Positions 43,532 through 57,775 of a stretch of DNA of 64,000 nt are shown here, one piece after another; the stretch's first letter is position 1, and every line of letters begins with the position of its first letter. Source of the stretch: Protea cynaroides (Eukaryota > Streptophyta > Magnoliopsida > Proteales > Proteaceae); contig CM053269.1 of NCBI GenBank assembly GCA_028583415.1, forward strand, positions 32,554,254-32,618,253, read 5' to 3'. Both the position numbers and the translations under genes were made by a program. Below the pieces are notes generated by a model. That model made no database searches. It was not told the DNA's origin and saw only the letters and a program-made list of their open reading frames with translations.

Positions 43532-44861
43532 TGTTAATCCTAGGTAGTCACTGAGAGGGGGATGAATCAGTTCCCACTATAACAATCCCACTGAGATGAT
43601 TTGGCCTACTGCTTTGGTCACTGCTACCAAGAGTTGTTGTTCACTGTGTGCTGCCTTGAGCTGTCAACAATATTTCTCTCACAACCAGTTTGTCCAATAC
43701 ATTTCATGCATACACCAACCACATACCCATAGGTATCCATATTAGGGGCTTGGCCTGCCAAGTGTGTACACCTAGACCTGCAGTTTATGGACTTTTATTC
43801 CACACATATAGGTATCCACATATACATCCACAACATAAAATATAACGTAGTTCACCAATCACGTACTATGATGGCTAGTCCACGAGATAATACCCTAACC
43901 AGGGTTTTGTATTATACCCAATATGCAACTATAATAAGTGAAGTTTGACTGTTACAACAGCAAGGTGCCACACCACCAAGATAAGATGAACTATAACTCA
44001 AATATGAGCTACAACCTATAAGTCTGCCAAGCCCCAACCCAGTAGACTAAAAATACATTAATATGTTGATTATAAACCCTTCCCACTAAGCACATACATC
44101 ATAATGAGGGTTTGTGTAAGAGATTACCTTCCCAGTATAATCACTCCTTCTGTGGAACACTCTAATGAGATCGTTTACCACTTTTAATGGCCACTTATGC
44201 CATTTCTTCTGACCACAGCTTCTATGGAGGCTCAATAAAAGCTCATAACACTCTCCCTTAGCTTTACTGAGACATTAATGGCAGTAGGAAGTAGGTAGAA
44301 ACCAAAAATCAACTCTGAGATGCTCCTAGAAGGGTTTTTCAGCAAAAACCTTACTTTATTCACATAATCAGACCTTCTAAGTTATTCCAATGGATTCAAC
44401 ATAAGAAATGAAGAACAGGGGAATTTGAATGACCTCAATCTGATTTCGGACGGCCAAGATATGACTGATTAAAGTTTGGCCACTCAGATCATTTAAAAAA
44501 GAATCAATCAGCATCAATCATCCCTTTTTTGTGCGCCGGACTACATACAAACATCGCCGCCTCTGTTGGATAGGACGCTGTTGTCTAGCGTTGATTGGCG
44601 GAGGAGGCATCTGACAATTTAGGCCTTCAGATCTACAAAAAGAAGCTGAATTCGACGATGGTCGTTGGATTGTCATTATCGCATCATGCACGATTGGGAA
44701 CCTCCATAGTTGCAGGATTAGAAATGCAAACGCCAGCGCATCGATCATGAGTCACACTAAATCAAGGCGCAATCCTCATGCATTGTGTCACAATGAGTTA
44801 AGTTGCAATCCACCAATCAAAGAGCTCGCATATGGATCTTAACGTGATCTTTGGGCTACAC
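43532..44861 (-). repeat. E6 5' LTR, partial
   Basis: Aligns with 35986 to about 37321 of the 3' LTR, ending at 'gggctacac' where E5 begins. The remaining roughly 760 bases (promoter side) are displaced beyond the nested insertions, past the window end. Confidence 0.88.
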
Positions 44862-47233
44862 TATCACACCCCAATTCTGCACCAACCAGAATGGTGTGAT
44901 GAACCGTCAATAAACCAACGGTTCAACCAGGATCTCGTATTGGCTATCCCTACTTTGTTAAACCAAAATACATTCCACATTAATCAGAGATAATAAAGTA
45001 AATAGAAAAAGTCTTACAGATAATGAACTGAGGTCTAGTCATAATCAATAATTAATATTCCAGTTATCTCCAAGTAACCAAAACATAATTGAATACATAT
45101 TACAAATATCCAAATACAAAAATTAAACACTAAGCGTATCCACAGTTGAAATGCTCGCTTAACAAATCATAATAGTCCTCCATAGCTTGCTCATCTTAGC
45201 CGCCACTTGTTCATATGTTGGCGTGTTGACATAATCTTCAACCGTAATACCTACAACATTAGAAACTAAAAGCTTTACGTGCGTAAGGGTCAGCTCTCCA
45301 ACTTGAGCTCAGTGAGTAAAGAAAACAATGCAACAAACATATGCATGCATTCAATTCATATCTTAGGTCTGGTTCATAAGTTTGTAATGTGCAATAGAAA
45401 AGGTTTGGTGGCCGCCGCACCTCTATACATGGGTGTGTAAGCCCACCCAATGGATCAAACACCATTGTCGTCCACATCGACCCCACTATGTAATAGAGAT
45501 AGAGCTAAAGTTCCCGGATCAAACACCGCATAACACTTCCCTTGATGCCCTACCCACACCAACACGTAAGCCCCTATTGGCGAGGGCTTGTAAACTGGGC
45601 TCGCAACTAACCAATCCTAATGTCAAATAGTGTATCCAAGGCCTCACCCTAGCATCCCTCAATACGTCCAAAGAGATAGAGCTAAGGCCCCCCGACAGAG
45701 TCAGAGACTATACGGTCTGAGAACACCTCCCCTGATGCCTTACGACGTAATAGTTCTACTAAGGTAATAGCAATACGACGATGTCAGTAGACAAGACTTG
45801 AGAAGAGATAGAGCTAGAGTCTGGTGACCAGGATGAACCACAGTGTCACGTCCTCCCCCTGATGCCCCACTCGCATTAAGTATACTATCCACACACATAC
45901 ATTCACATGCATATTCCTAGCATCATCATCATCATCATATTATAATTAAATGAAAATTAAATATGCATGAACAGTAATAGCAGGAATATTGGATGACATG
46001 TTAAATGCACATTATAAGCGTACAAGCATAGAATCAATCATGGCATTGGACTCAATAAATAAAAATAGTTTATTATTAGCCAATTAGTTTGGGTCTTGTT
46101 CCCTCACCTTTGATTGCTAGTAGATCCTCGTTCAAGCTTTATGAATCACTTTTAAATCACTTGAAAATTTAACCAAGTTGATATATTTTAATTAGAATAA
46201 ATTCCCATAAGTTTAGACTAACAGAAGCTGAGGGGTCGCAGGTGGGGTAGCACTTGGGGTCTCAGTTTCTGCGACCACAGGGGTAGGGTCACAGGGTAGG
46301 GTAGCACCTGGGGTCTCAGTTTCTGTGACCCCAGGGTGTAAGGTTACAGGTGGGGTCGAATATACTTCGACCCTATATGCGACCACACCCTCCCTGGAAC
46401 TTCTCGATGGCATGTGGTTGAACATGTGGGTCTCGTAGGGTCGAATATCATGCGACCCTACGTGCGACCACACGTGTCAGTGTCGACCTATCACTTTTAA
46501 GTCCATTCCTTCATGTTTGAATCCTTTGGCTTATCTTCATAGTCCTTCCTATGATTGTTCTATGGCTCAAAACTATAATTTTTACACACTATCCATTGTC
46601 CACAATGATTTCCTCCATGGATTCTCTTGGAATTTATCCATAGATGGATGATTTGGGTTTCTCCTAATCCTACCTTCTTCATAAACTATTCTAGACTCTC
46701 AATTCATGTAGGGATTTAGGTTCATACCTTAGGTTGGCTGAGATTCAGAGGTTTCTCTGAACTTTCCTCTTTTTTGGTCTTCTTCTTAGACTCTTCCTTC
46801 TCTTCTCTTTCTCTCACTTTCAATTAGGGTTCTAAAGGAGTGAAAGAGGCTAAGGGACGTCCTATTTATAGAGGAAACCCTCCATAATAAGTCCCAATGA
46901 GTTTAGGAAAGAACCCCCTTCGGATTAGAAAGGTTTCCTAAATTCAGTTTCTGGTTATTTCCATAGGGTCGCATGTAGGGTCGCAGAATTCGTGATCCTA
47001 CGTTTTTAAAACGTGCGACCCCACGACCAAAATTCATGGGGTTTATCTATTTTGAGGTGGGGTCGGTCACATCTATTTAGGCATGCGACCACACACTCAT
47101 ATTTAACTACTTTTTAGTTAAATTTCATACCTGGTCTTGTGGTTTCTTCACGCACTTGGTCCACATGGCTCGACCATGATAGGTAGACCTGATACAAGGT
47201 GGTAAGACCGGTTAGTTCGATACAGGTCTTACA
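44862..47233 (-). repeat. E5 3' LTR (2372 bp)
   Basis: Begins TATCACACC (the family has TGTCACACC; second base changed) and ends GGTCTTACA. TATA CTATAAATAG on the minus strand at 46862-46871. GGATCAAACACC cassettes at 45449 and 45514. GGGTCGCA/TGCGACC clusters at about 46230-46490 and 46960-47095. The LTR frame (45259-45486) is shifted and ends early. Confidence 0.9.
46862..46871 (-). promoter_or_regulatory. TATA box of the E5 3' LTR
   Basis: Minus strand TATAAATAGG followed by ACGTCCCTTAGCCTCTTTCAC, as in E1. Confidence 0.65.
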
Positions 47234-50200
47234 ACTCCACCACCCTTAAAAGAAATTTTGTCCTCAAAATTTGAACATACAGATCTTACAACTCCCCCAT
47301 CCTTAAAATAAATTTTGTCCTCAAAATTTAAATTTACTTCAGAGTCAATAGGTGGGAATTCTATTTTCGCATTGCATCTTCTTCCACCCATGCAATCTTC
47401 TCCACATCTTGTCTTAGCCAGGTTACCTTCATATAATAATTATCCCTGCTTTAGAGATGTTGTACCTTCCAACTAGTGAACTAGGCTGGTACCACTTCAA
47501 TAGTTAAATCTTCTATCTAATCCAGTGGATCAGTAGTCAATACCTTTGATATAGATCTCCAATGTACTTCTTCAATAGAGACATGCGAAATACGTCATGC
47601 ACACTAGACATGGACAGCGGTAACGCTAGTTGATATGCAATTTTTCTACATCTCTCCAAAATTTTTATGAGGTCCCAAAACTTGTATAGGATATAACTTT
47701 CCCTTCTAGTCGAATCGTTTCAAACCATACATAAGTGTATCTTCAAGAACACTTTGTCACTTATGGCAAACTCGGGGTCTTGGTGTCTCTCCTGACAATC
47801 CTGAGCTGTCTTTGACCTTTTTTTTTATCTTTTTTTCCACCCAACAGGTTTCTTCAATAGACTCAGGTCTTAAAATTCTTCATTCACCAAGTTTATTCCA
47901 AAATAGAAAAGTTTGATATTTCTACCATACCATGCTTCATAGGTGATATTTACATAGTGGCTTGGTAGCAACTTCAATCCGTGGTAACTTCTCAACTCAA
48001 GCTCCTTGAAATCAATTTCACAAGCTTGGGGAATATCTCTTAGGATCTGTATAGTCTGCCCCGACTGTCCGTCGGTTTAAGGTAAAATGCGGTACTAAAC
48101 TTTAACTTTGTCCCCATTGCTTTCTGTAGATCCTCCCAAAATTTTGAGATAAAGCATGAGTTTCTGACCGACACTGTGCTCTCAGGCATACCATTCAATT
48201 TAGCAATATCATCCATATATCTTAGTTAGCCGTTCCAAAGAATACCGAGGTCATATAGCAATGGAATGAGCTATCTTCATAAGGCGATCAACAATCACCC
48301 AAACTGCGTCAACCGATCTGGGAGTCAGTGGCAAATCAGTGACATAGTTCATTATAATGCAGTTTTACTTTCAGACTGGCTTCGATAATGGTTCTAGTAA
48401 GCCATGTTGGTCCTTGTCTTTCAGCCTTTACTTGCTGATAATTCAGACACTGGAACATGCACTAAGTCACATTTGTTATCATTCCTCTTTACCAGTACAA
48501 TCTCTTCAGGTCATGATACATATTGGTACTCCAAGATGTCCTAAATATAGAGTAAAATAGACTCTTATCATTATCCTTTTCATGATATCAGAGTCTTTAC
48601 CTTCAGGTATGCATAATCATCCTCTGTATCTCAAGACCTTTTTCGCATCCGAAGTAAGTCAGGGTTAAGTTTTTCTTTCTCTAAATCTTCTTGCACCATT
48701 CTTATATACAGTTCTAACAAAATTGCTACTTTACTTCATCCATCAATTCAAAGATGATCTTTAATGTTGTGAACGCAAGCAAGGAACTATTGCTCCATAA
48801 GTTCATCCATAAGTTCTCACTCAACTGGATCATCAATAGCTTCTATTATATGTTACTATTCTTCCAATCTGAATTTGTTGTTGTGAAACATAAGGCAGCA
48901 TTTATACTGGGTCCTTCCTTGAACTTCATGATTCCCTTTTTCTTTAAGGCTTTAGCTACGACATTAGCCTTGCTCGAATGACACTGAATATCACAGTCTT
49001 AATCCTTTAAGTGTTCTAACCATCTTCTCTATCTCATGTTCAACTCTTTCTGGTGAAGAGATAAATAAAACTCTTGTGTTCCCATTTAATCTAAATTCTT
49101 CTCCTTATAGATAATGTCTCAAAGTCTTGATTGCATAATTCATCACCGATAATTCCAAGTCATGAGTAGGGTAACTCTTCTCATGCTCCTTCAGTTGTCT
49201 TGAAACATGTGCAATCGCTTATTTACCTTGCATCAACCTGCATCCCTGATCCAATCTGAAAGTTTCGATGTATAGGGTAAAATGTTTCCCTAGTATCGGA
49301 ACGATCAAGATGGGAGCTGATATCAATCTTGCTTTTAGAGTTTGGAAACATTTTTCACACTTGACAGTCCAATTAAACTCCTCTCCCTTCCTGGTTAGCT
49401 TGGTAAGAGGTTTTGCAATCTTAAAGTGGTCCTCTACAAATTGTCTGTAATAACCAGCTAAACCCAAGAAACTTCTGATCTTCGCAATGTTCTTTAGGTG
49501 TTTCTCACCATATGATTACTTCTATCTTAATAGGGTCCACTTTAATCCCTTTTTATGATGTTATGTGATCTAAGATCATCACTTTGTTTAATCAGGTCTC
49601 ATATTTCTTGGACTTGGCATAAAGATTTTCACTTTGCAGCTGTTGTGAAGCTGTTCTAAGATCGGTTGTATGAGTTACTTCATTCTTGGAATAAACAAAA
49701 ATATCATCTATGAAAACTATGACCGACGTGTCCAACATGCCATGAAACACCCAGTTCATCATCTCCATAAAAGATGTAAGGCATTGGATAATCCCTACGT
49801 CATAATCGGGAACTCATAATGTCCAATCCTGGTTCTAAAAGCTATTTTCGAGATATCGTTGTCTAAATTCTTCAACTGATGATATCTTGACTGAAGATCA
49901 ATCTTAGAAAATACCTTTGCTCCTTGCAACTATTTAAACAAGTCATCGATCTGATGTAGTAGATATCGATTCTTGATCGTGAGCTTGTTTAGTTCCCTGT
50001 AGTCTATACATAATTTGACACTACTGTCCTTCTTCTTCATGAATTACATTGACGCTCCCCATGATGCAATATTTAGCCGATTAGAACCCTTGTCTAATAA
50101 CTCCCGTAGTTGAGTCTCAATCTCTTCAACTCTATAAGAGCTATTCTGTAGGTGCCTTTGACATAAGTATCGTCCATGGTAACAAGTTGATGACGAACTC

Positions 50201-50690
50201 GTTCGCATGATCAGATGGTAACCCAGGTAAGTCTCCTAGAACACAACAGGAAATTTATACATCACATCTTCCATCTGTGGTGCTTCTTTGGTAACGTATA
50301 TCAAAGATACCATATATCCAATTTTTTTTCTCGTCAAAGCATCTCTTCGCCTTTAGCATAGAGAGGATCAGATTTCACTTCTTAGGCAACATGCTTCCAA
50401 TAAAACTAAATTATATGCCATCTTTATTCTTGAATGAAAACCTCTTCTATAAACATAACAACTTTGTAGAGTGTTGAGACAACCAGTCTATTCCCAAGAT
50501 GATGTCAAAGTCTGCCATCTCAAGTCGAATTAGGTTGCATCCAAATTCTGTCCATCCATATGATTCGGATTGTTCATAACACTCGTCTAATACAACATCT
50601 AGTCCAAAAGGGATTGAACTAGCAAAATCTGGTGTAAAGGTCTTAAGAGCTTGTCTAGTTTCTTTATCTCTTATGATTTTTCAAAGACTA
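47234..50690 (-). pseudogene. E5 pol remnants (PR, RT, RH, IN, chromodomain)
   Basis: Recognised by nucleotide similarity to E1 in the same order: chromodomain about 47300-47560, integrase about 47570-48900, RNase H about 48960-49330, RT about 49430-50130, protease about 50280-50640. The best piece is 49219-49467 ('GLAGYYRQFVEDHFKIAKPL', 'CEKCFQTLKARLISAPIL'). Indels every few tens of bases; no long frame. Confidence 0.8.
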
Positions 50691-51858
50691 TCGTAAAATC
50701 TCATATCTTGAAAAAAAAACTCATTAGCTTATATTTCCTTTGTCACTGCTGTTCTACCCTGACCTCTCTTCCATATACCTCGAAAAATATCTTGTGATTG
50801 TTACTTAATATCCCAAGTCTATCTATAAGCATTAGGGTATATGCTTATAAATTCATTAATTCAGCCAAACTCTTTTGATCTTTACTTAACCATCTTGTTT
50901 GACATTGGACATAACTCAGTATTAATTGTACTAAATTGAGTACTATCAATGCCACCATTGTCGATTTCATCCTTGTATCCACTCTTAGATATGCTTTTAG
51001 GAATCTTCTTCCTTGTCAACTTTATACCGATATGGCCATTTTTAATTCTACTCGAGTGCTATCTAATTCTTTACTGGCTACTCTTGATAGTTTTCACTTC
51101 TTGCTCATGCACTCTTTTACAGACCATGACTTGTACCCAACCAATCAGTAATCTCAAAATAGATTCTCCTTTACCTCATCTGAGGTCTCCTGGGTTTAGA
51201 ATTTAATCTGAATTCAATCATCTTTCTTTCAATAATTCTATTATCACTAACATCTTTATCAACAAAGGTTAAGGAGTGTATGAATCAGAATGTTCATCCA
51301 AAAGCGATTTACTTCCTTCTTTCAAATTTAGTATGATGACGAACACTTGCTTTATCTAGTGAACTTAAGTTTAAAGGTCAGGAGTAAATCTATGGTAATC
51401 CAACCGGCATCAAAAGGTCGTTAAGTTGCACGGTGGTCCAAATACATGAAAATAAAGGTTGTATAGTTCTTAACCTCATGGTTACAGGTTCTATCAAGTA
51501 TATAATGCCATTGGTCAGGCACTACAGGAGTAAATCTGGAGAAAGTTTTGGTACATCAATGAATCAGGTATAAATCAAAAAGATGTATGCTCAACATGAT
51601 TAAACATTTAACTGTTCATTCAGTTCATATCTCTGTTCATGTTGTCGATCATGAGAGTGGCCCAGATTGGTATAATCAGGACTAATTCTAAAGAAACAAT
51701 ATCTATAACTCCAATTGATAGGTTGAATCAAGAAGGTATCCTGTCAAGGTACGAGAATTAAAATCAGGTATGTGCATCCTCTATAATCATAAGAGTAAAT
51801 CAATAATGCACCGCATCCTATATAACCTATCTAGTTATATGGCCACAATAGATTTGAT
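50691..51858. other. E5 5' internal region, unrecognised
   Basis: Between protease and the 5' LTR, where gag and the leader should be. No gag capsid motif, zinc knuckle, antisense frame or primer site is legible. Either decayed beyond recognition or a foreign insertion. Confidence 0.4.
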
Positions 51859-52675
51859 CCGAGACCAACTCCCCTGATGCCCTACGACGTAATAGTTCTA
51901 CTAAGGTAATGACGATACTACGATGTCAGTGGACAAGACTTGAGTAGAGATAGAGCTAGAGTCTGGTGACCAGGATGAACCACAGTGTCATGTCCTCCCC
52001 CTGATGCCCCACTCGCATCAAGTACACTAACCACACATATACATTCGCATGCCTATTCCTAGCATCATCATCATCATCATCATCATATTATAATTAAACA
52101 GAAATTAAATATGCATGAACATTAATAGAAGAAATATTGGATGACATGTTAAATACACATTACAAGCATACAAGCATAGAATCAATCATGGCATTGGACT
52201 CAATAAATAAAAATAGTTTATTATTAGTCAATTAGTTTAGGTCTTGTTCCCCCACCTTCAATTGCTAGTAAATCCTCGTTCAAGCTTTATGAATCACTTT
52301 CAAATCACTTGAAAACCTAACCAAGTAGATAGATTTTAATTAGAATAAATTCTCATAAGTTTAGACTAACAGAAGCTGAGGGGTCGCAGGTGGGGTAGCA
52401 CCTGGGGTCTCTATTTATGCGACCACAGGGGTAGGGTCACAGGATAGGGTAGCACCTGGGGTCTCAGTTTCTGCAACCCCAGGGTGCAAGGTCACATGTG
52501 GGGTCGAATATACTTCGACCCTACATGCGACCACACCCTCCCTGGAACTTCCCGAGGGCATGTGATCGAACATGTGGGTCTCGTAGGGTTGAATATCATG
52601 CGACCCTATGTGCGACCACATGTGTTAGGGTCGACCTTTCACTCTTAAGTCCATTCCTTCATATTTGAATCCTTT
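51859..52675 (-). repeat. E5 5' LTR, partial
   Basis: Matches the middle of 44862-47233 and is the duplicate of 1-809. The U5 end is missing (it starts at 'ccgagaccaact'); the other end is cut by E1' at 52676. Confidence 0.75.
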
Positions 52676-54905
52676 TGTCACACCTCAATTCTGTACCATT
52701 CAGAACGGTGTGATGAATCGCTAATAAACCAACGGCTCAACTAGGATCTCTAATAGGCTGTGTCCATTAAAAATAAAATCATACACATCCACAACCATAA
52801 TCAGAATAAATACACAATAGCGGAAGTCTTATATTAAATGAACCGAGAAATCTAACTGTGATAACCATAATAAAATATTAAATTATTGTTGTATCAACTT
52901 GAGACATAAATAAATAAAGTATCAATTATATTTCTTTAATAATTCAAACAAAAATCTAATCGAAAACGCATGAGTTGCACTCGCATGAAGAGTCATGCGT
53001 ATCCACTAAGTCATCTGATTCCATTGCAGCAACACGCGCGTACACTGGAGCACTCATATAATCTTCGACCGTAGTACCTGCATCATCAACTAAAAATATT
53101 CGACGTCGAGAGGGTGAGCACACATCAAGGCTTAGTGAGCAAACAAAACAATGCAACAAACATATGCATGCATTCAATTCATATCTTTGGTCTGATAAAT
53201 AAGTTTGCAATGTGCTATAGAAAGGATAGGTGGCCAAAAGTTACGTTTATTGACGCCACACCTCTATACACGAGTGTGTGAAGCCGCCCAAAGGTAACGT
53301 TTATTACCATCCCACATGCACCCACCATGGACAATGTACACACAAAGGTTACGTTTATTGCTGTACCAGTTGCCCATACCAAGACGTCAGCCCTGCTGGA
53401 GAGGGCTCACAAACTGGGCTCGCAACTAACCAATCCTAATGCCAATCAGTGTATCCAAGGCCTCACCCCAGCATCCCTCAATATGTTCATAGAGATAGGA
53501 CTAAGGCCCCCCGACAGAGTCAGAGACTACACGGTCCAAGACCACCTCCCCTTATACCCTACGGCGTAATAGCTCTACTAAGATAATGGCGATACGACGA
53601 TGTCAGTAGACAAGACTTGAGTTAGAGATAGAGCTAGAGTGCTGAGGCCCGACCTATGTTACCCCACTGATACTTACTCGCATCAAGCACACCAACCACA
53701 CACATACATCCATGTGCCTATTCCTATCATCATCATCATCATCATGTTATAAACAATAATTTAAATATGCAAGAACAGTAATAATAGAAATATTTGATGA
53801 CATGTTGAATGCACATAACAAGCATACACGCATAGAATCAATCATGGCATTGGACTTAAGAATAAAATAGTTTATTATTAACCAATTAGTTTAGGTCTTG
53901 TTCCCTCACCTTTGCTTGATCGCAGATGCTCTTTCAAGCTTTAAGAATCAACTAAATATCAATATTATATCACTAGAAGACCTAATCAAGTCGATAGAAT
54001 TAAATTAAAATTAATTCTGATTTTAAAAAGTATGCTGTTAACTGGGGGTCGATGCGAGGGTCGGAGGTTCCATCGACCCTGGGTCCTACCACCCAGATTC
54101 TGGACTTCCCAAACACTGGGGGTTGATTGTTAGGGTCTGGTAGGGTCGATTGGCCATCGACCCCCCATGCGATCCCCTGTGGATTTAGTAGAATTTTCAT
54201 CCTACAGTCCATTCCTTCGTGTTTATATCTTATGGCTTGCTTCCACAATCCATTACATACATGTTCTATGGCTTAGAACCATAGTTTATTCACCTACATG
54301 GTTTTTATGATCTCCCCCATGGTTTTTCATGAAAACCTAACCATGGATGGATGATTTGGGTTTCTCCAAGATCATTCCCTCTTCACTATCTACTCTAAGG
54401 TCTTTAGAACTACATGGAGATAGTATCCATACCTGAGAATTAGGCTGATTTCTGTGAAGCCTTCTCTTTGATCTTCTTCTCCACTTTCCTTCTCTTCTCT
54501 TTCTCTCAATCCAAGTAAGGTTCTAAAAGGAGTGAAAGAGGCTTAGGGACGTCCTATTTATAGAGTATATTGAGATTAGGAAAGAATCCCATTGAAATTT
54601 GGAAAGTTCCTAATTCACGGTTTTCGTTGACAGACTGGGGGTCGATGAGGGGGTCGGAGATCCCGTCGACCCCTGGTTCTAAAATGTCTGACCCCCGGTT
54701 AAAAATCAGGGTCTGACTTTTATACTGGGGGGGTCCGACCCTGCCTTGCTGGGTATGCGACCCTCCCCCTTATTTTAGTATTTTTGGGTCAGTTTAATCA
54801 CTGGGATCGTGATCTCCCTCACGCACTTGATCCATTTGGCTCGACCATGATGGGTACACCTGGTTCAAAGTGGTACGACCGGGTTAGTTTGATACGGGTC
54901 TTACA
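52676..54905 (-). repeat. E1' 3' LTR (2230 bp)
   Basis: TGTCACACC...GGTCTTACA. Contains the 93-codon LTR frame at 52956-53237, identical in translation to that at 1090-1371, and the three AAAGGTTACG cassettes (one with a G to A change). Confidence 0.9.
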
Positions 54906-54949
54906 ACTCCCCCTACTTATAAAAATTTCATCCTTGAAATTGTACATAC

Positions 54950-56476
54950 CTTCCGAATCAAATAAATGAGGATATTGCTTTCGCATAGCATTCTCTTCTT
55001 CCCATGTGATTTCTTCCATATCTCTACTTCTCCAGGTGACCTTAACATAATAGATATCACCGTTGCGTAGTCGTTGAACCTTTCGACTAGTGATTTCAGT
55101 TGGTGTTACGTCAAATGTCAAATCATCATTCAAATCAGGTAGATCTCTTGTCGAACGTGCGTTGGATCCTTAACATACTTCTTCAATAAGGAAATATGAA
55201 ATACATCATGCGCACTTGACATAGATGGTGGTAGTGCTAACTGGTATGCCACTTTTTCATGCTTAGTTAGAATCTCATATGGCCCGACATATCTTGGACT
55301 TAATTTCCCTTTTTGTCCGAACCGTTTCAATCCTCGCATAGGCGATACTTTTAAGAATACTTTATCACCCACGACGAATTCAAGGTCTCGGCGTCGAGTA
55401 TCTGCATATTGTTTCTGACGATTTTGAGCTATTCTTACTCTTTCTTTGATAATGTCGACCACTCGACAAGTCTCTTCAACAAATTCCGGTCCAACAATAC
55501 TACGTTCCCCAACTTCATTCCAAAACAAAGGAGTTCGACACTTTCTGCCATATAATGCTTCATAGGGTGACATCTGTATAGTAGCCTGATAGCTATTATT
55601 ATAAGCGAACTCAATCAGTGGTAACTTTTCATCCCATGATCCTTTAAAATCAATTACACATGCTCGAAGCATATCTTCTAGAATCTGAATTGTACGCTCT
55701 GACTGTCCGTCTGTCTGCAGATGGAATGCGGTACTAAACTTCAATGTTGTACCCATAGCCTTTTGCAATCCTTCTCAAAACTTTGAAGTAAATCGTGGAT
55801 CTCTATCGGACACAATGCTTTCAGGTACACCGTGTAATCGCACAATGTTATCCACATACAGCTTAGCTAACCTCTCCAATATATACTGAGGTTGTATAGG
55901 TATAAAGCGAGCTGTTTTAGTCAGGCGGTCTATAATCACCCAAACTGCATCAACTACTCGAGGAGTCAATGGTAATCCTGTGACGAAGTCTATAGTGATG
56001 CAGTCCCATTTCCATCTTGGTTCCGTAACTGGCCGTAACAATCCTGCCGGTCTTTGTCGTTCAACCTTTACTTTCTGAAAATTTAGGCATTAAGACACGA
56101 ACTTAGCTACATCTGCTTTCATTCCTCTCCACCAAAATAATTTCTTTAGGTCATGATACATTTTTGTACTTCCAGTATGTATCGAATAGATGGTGGTATT
56201 GGCTTCTTTCATCAATCGGTGTCTAATGTCCAAGCTTTCTGTTTCGGGTACACATATTCTTCCTTTGTACTTTAGTACCTTTTCTTCATCCAAGGTGAAC
56301 TCAGGGTTAGTCCTACCTTTTTCGATGTCCTCTTGTACCGTTCTTAGGTAAGGGTCTGATTTGATAGCTGTCTTTACTTCATCAATTATATCCGGTATAA
56401 TCTTCAATGCGGCAAACATGTTTGAAAACCGATGAATAAACCCTTGGTTGACTGATCCATCTGGTGCATCTATCAC
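54950..56476 (-). pseudogene. E1' integrase and chromodomain
   Basis: As in E1 but less damaged: the catalytic 'VSDRDPRF' Asp is kept, and the frame runs from the DDE core through most of the C-terminal domain (55130-55768). A frameshift near 55140 separates the chromodomain (54950-55133, 'YYVKVTWRSRDMEEITWE'). The stop inside the core near 55771 and the stop near 56480 are shared with E1. Confidence 0.88.
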
Positions 56477-56479
56477 AAA

Positions 56480-57775
56480 CTACTCATTAGCGTGCTTGAA
56501 TACCTTTCGGTAGTACACATTACAGGTATTTGTGCTAACCTCCCCCTGAGATTTTATCATTGCCTTTCTACTCAATGCATCGGCTACTACATTAGCTTTC
56601 CCCGGATGATACTGGATATCACAGTCATAGTCTTTCAATAGTTCCAGCTATCTTCTTTGTCTCATATTCAACTCCTTCTGATTAAATAGATAAGTAAGAC
56701 TTTTATGGTCTAATTTAATCTGAAACTTCTCCCCGTACAGATAATGTTTCCATATTTTGACAGCATGTACTACTGCCGCTAGTTCCAAATCATTAGTGGG
56801 ATAGTTCTTCTCATGTGTCTTCAGTTGTCTTGAGGCATAAGCAATTACTTGTTCTCCTTGCATAAGTACACATCCTAATCCCAATCCTGACGCATCGATG
56901 TACAAGATAAATGGTTGTCCTGGAATCGGGATGGTCAAGATTGGAGCCGATATCAATCTAGCCTTCAAGGTTTGGAAACTCTTCTCACATTTATCCATCC
57001 AAACAAACTTCTCGCCCTTCTTAGTCAAACTGGTAAGAGGTACGACAATTTAGGAATAGTCTTCTACAAATCGTCGATAATACCCAGCTAGACCCAGAGA
57101 ACTTCTAATTTCTGCAACGCTCTTCAGTGCTTTCCACTTTACAATAGCCTCGATCTTGCTGGGATCCACTTTAATTCCTTCAGCGGATATTACATGGCCT
57201 AGAAATGCGACTTCCTTTAGCCAAAACTCACACTTTGTAAATTTGGCGTAGAGCTTTTCCTTTCGTAATCGCTGCAGAGCGGCGTTTAGATTCTTAACAT
57301 GAGTTTCCTCGTCTTTGGAGTAGACTAATATATCATCAATGAATACAATCACCGACGTATCCAACATGTCGTGGAAAACCCAGTTCATAAGTTCCATAAA
57401 GGTTGCTGGTGCGTTTGTCAATCCAAAAGTCATGACCAAAAATTCATAATGTTCATATCTGGTCCTGAATGCTGTCTTAGGAATATCACCATCTTTAATC
57501 TTCAACTGATGGTAGCCTAACGGAAGATCGATCTTGGAGAACACTTTGGCACCTTGCAATTGATAGAATAAGTCATCGATCCGAGGCAATGGATACCGAT
57601 TCTTGATTGTCAGTTTATTTAGTTTTCGATAGTCTATACACAAGCGAACGCTACCGTCCTTCTTCTTTACGAATAATATTGGCGCTCCCCATGGTGATAT
57701 ACTAGGGCGAATATAACCCTTGTCCAGCAGTTCTTGTAGTTGTACTTTCAATTCCTTCAGTTTGGTAGGAGCCAT
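56480..57775 (-). pseudogene. E1' reverse transcriptase and RNase H
   Basis: RT open from 57775 to 57050 ('FIDDILVYSK' present). TAA near 57033 shared with E1. RNase H 57028-56648 with 'YIDASGLGLG' and 'DLELAAVVHA'; a private TAG near 56646 replaces a Trp codon. Confidence 0.9.

Larger units (their letters stand above)
35986..44861 (-). mobile_element. E6: Ty1/copia retrotransposon (SIRE/Maximus-like)
   Basis: Minus strand, order 5' LTR - gag - PR - IN - RT - RH - PPT region - 3' LTR, the copia order. LTR of 2095 bp, gag extended by a coiled coil, and repeated GGGGGAG tracts before the 3' LTR suggest the SIRE/Maximus lineage; that lineage call is from memory. All genes carry frameshifts and stops. 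Its 5' LTR is interrupted at 44861/44862 by E5. The left end lies against minisatellite C. Confidence 0.88.
44862..52675 (-). mobile_element. E5: strongly decayed Ty3/gypsy chromovirus
   Basis: Minus strand; 3' LTR 44862-47233, degraded internal region, partial 5' LTR about 51859-52675. Inserted in the 5' LTR of E6 and itself split by E1'. Pol order is recognisable but full of indels, so it is the oldest gypsy element here by appearance. Confidence 0.82.
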
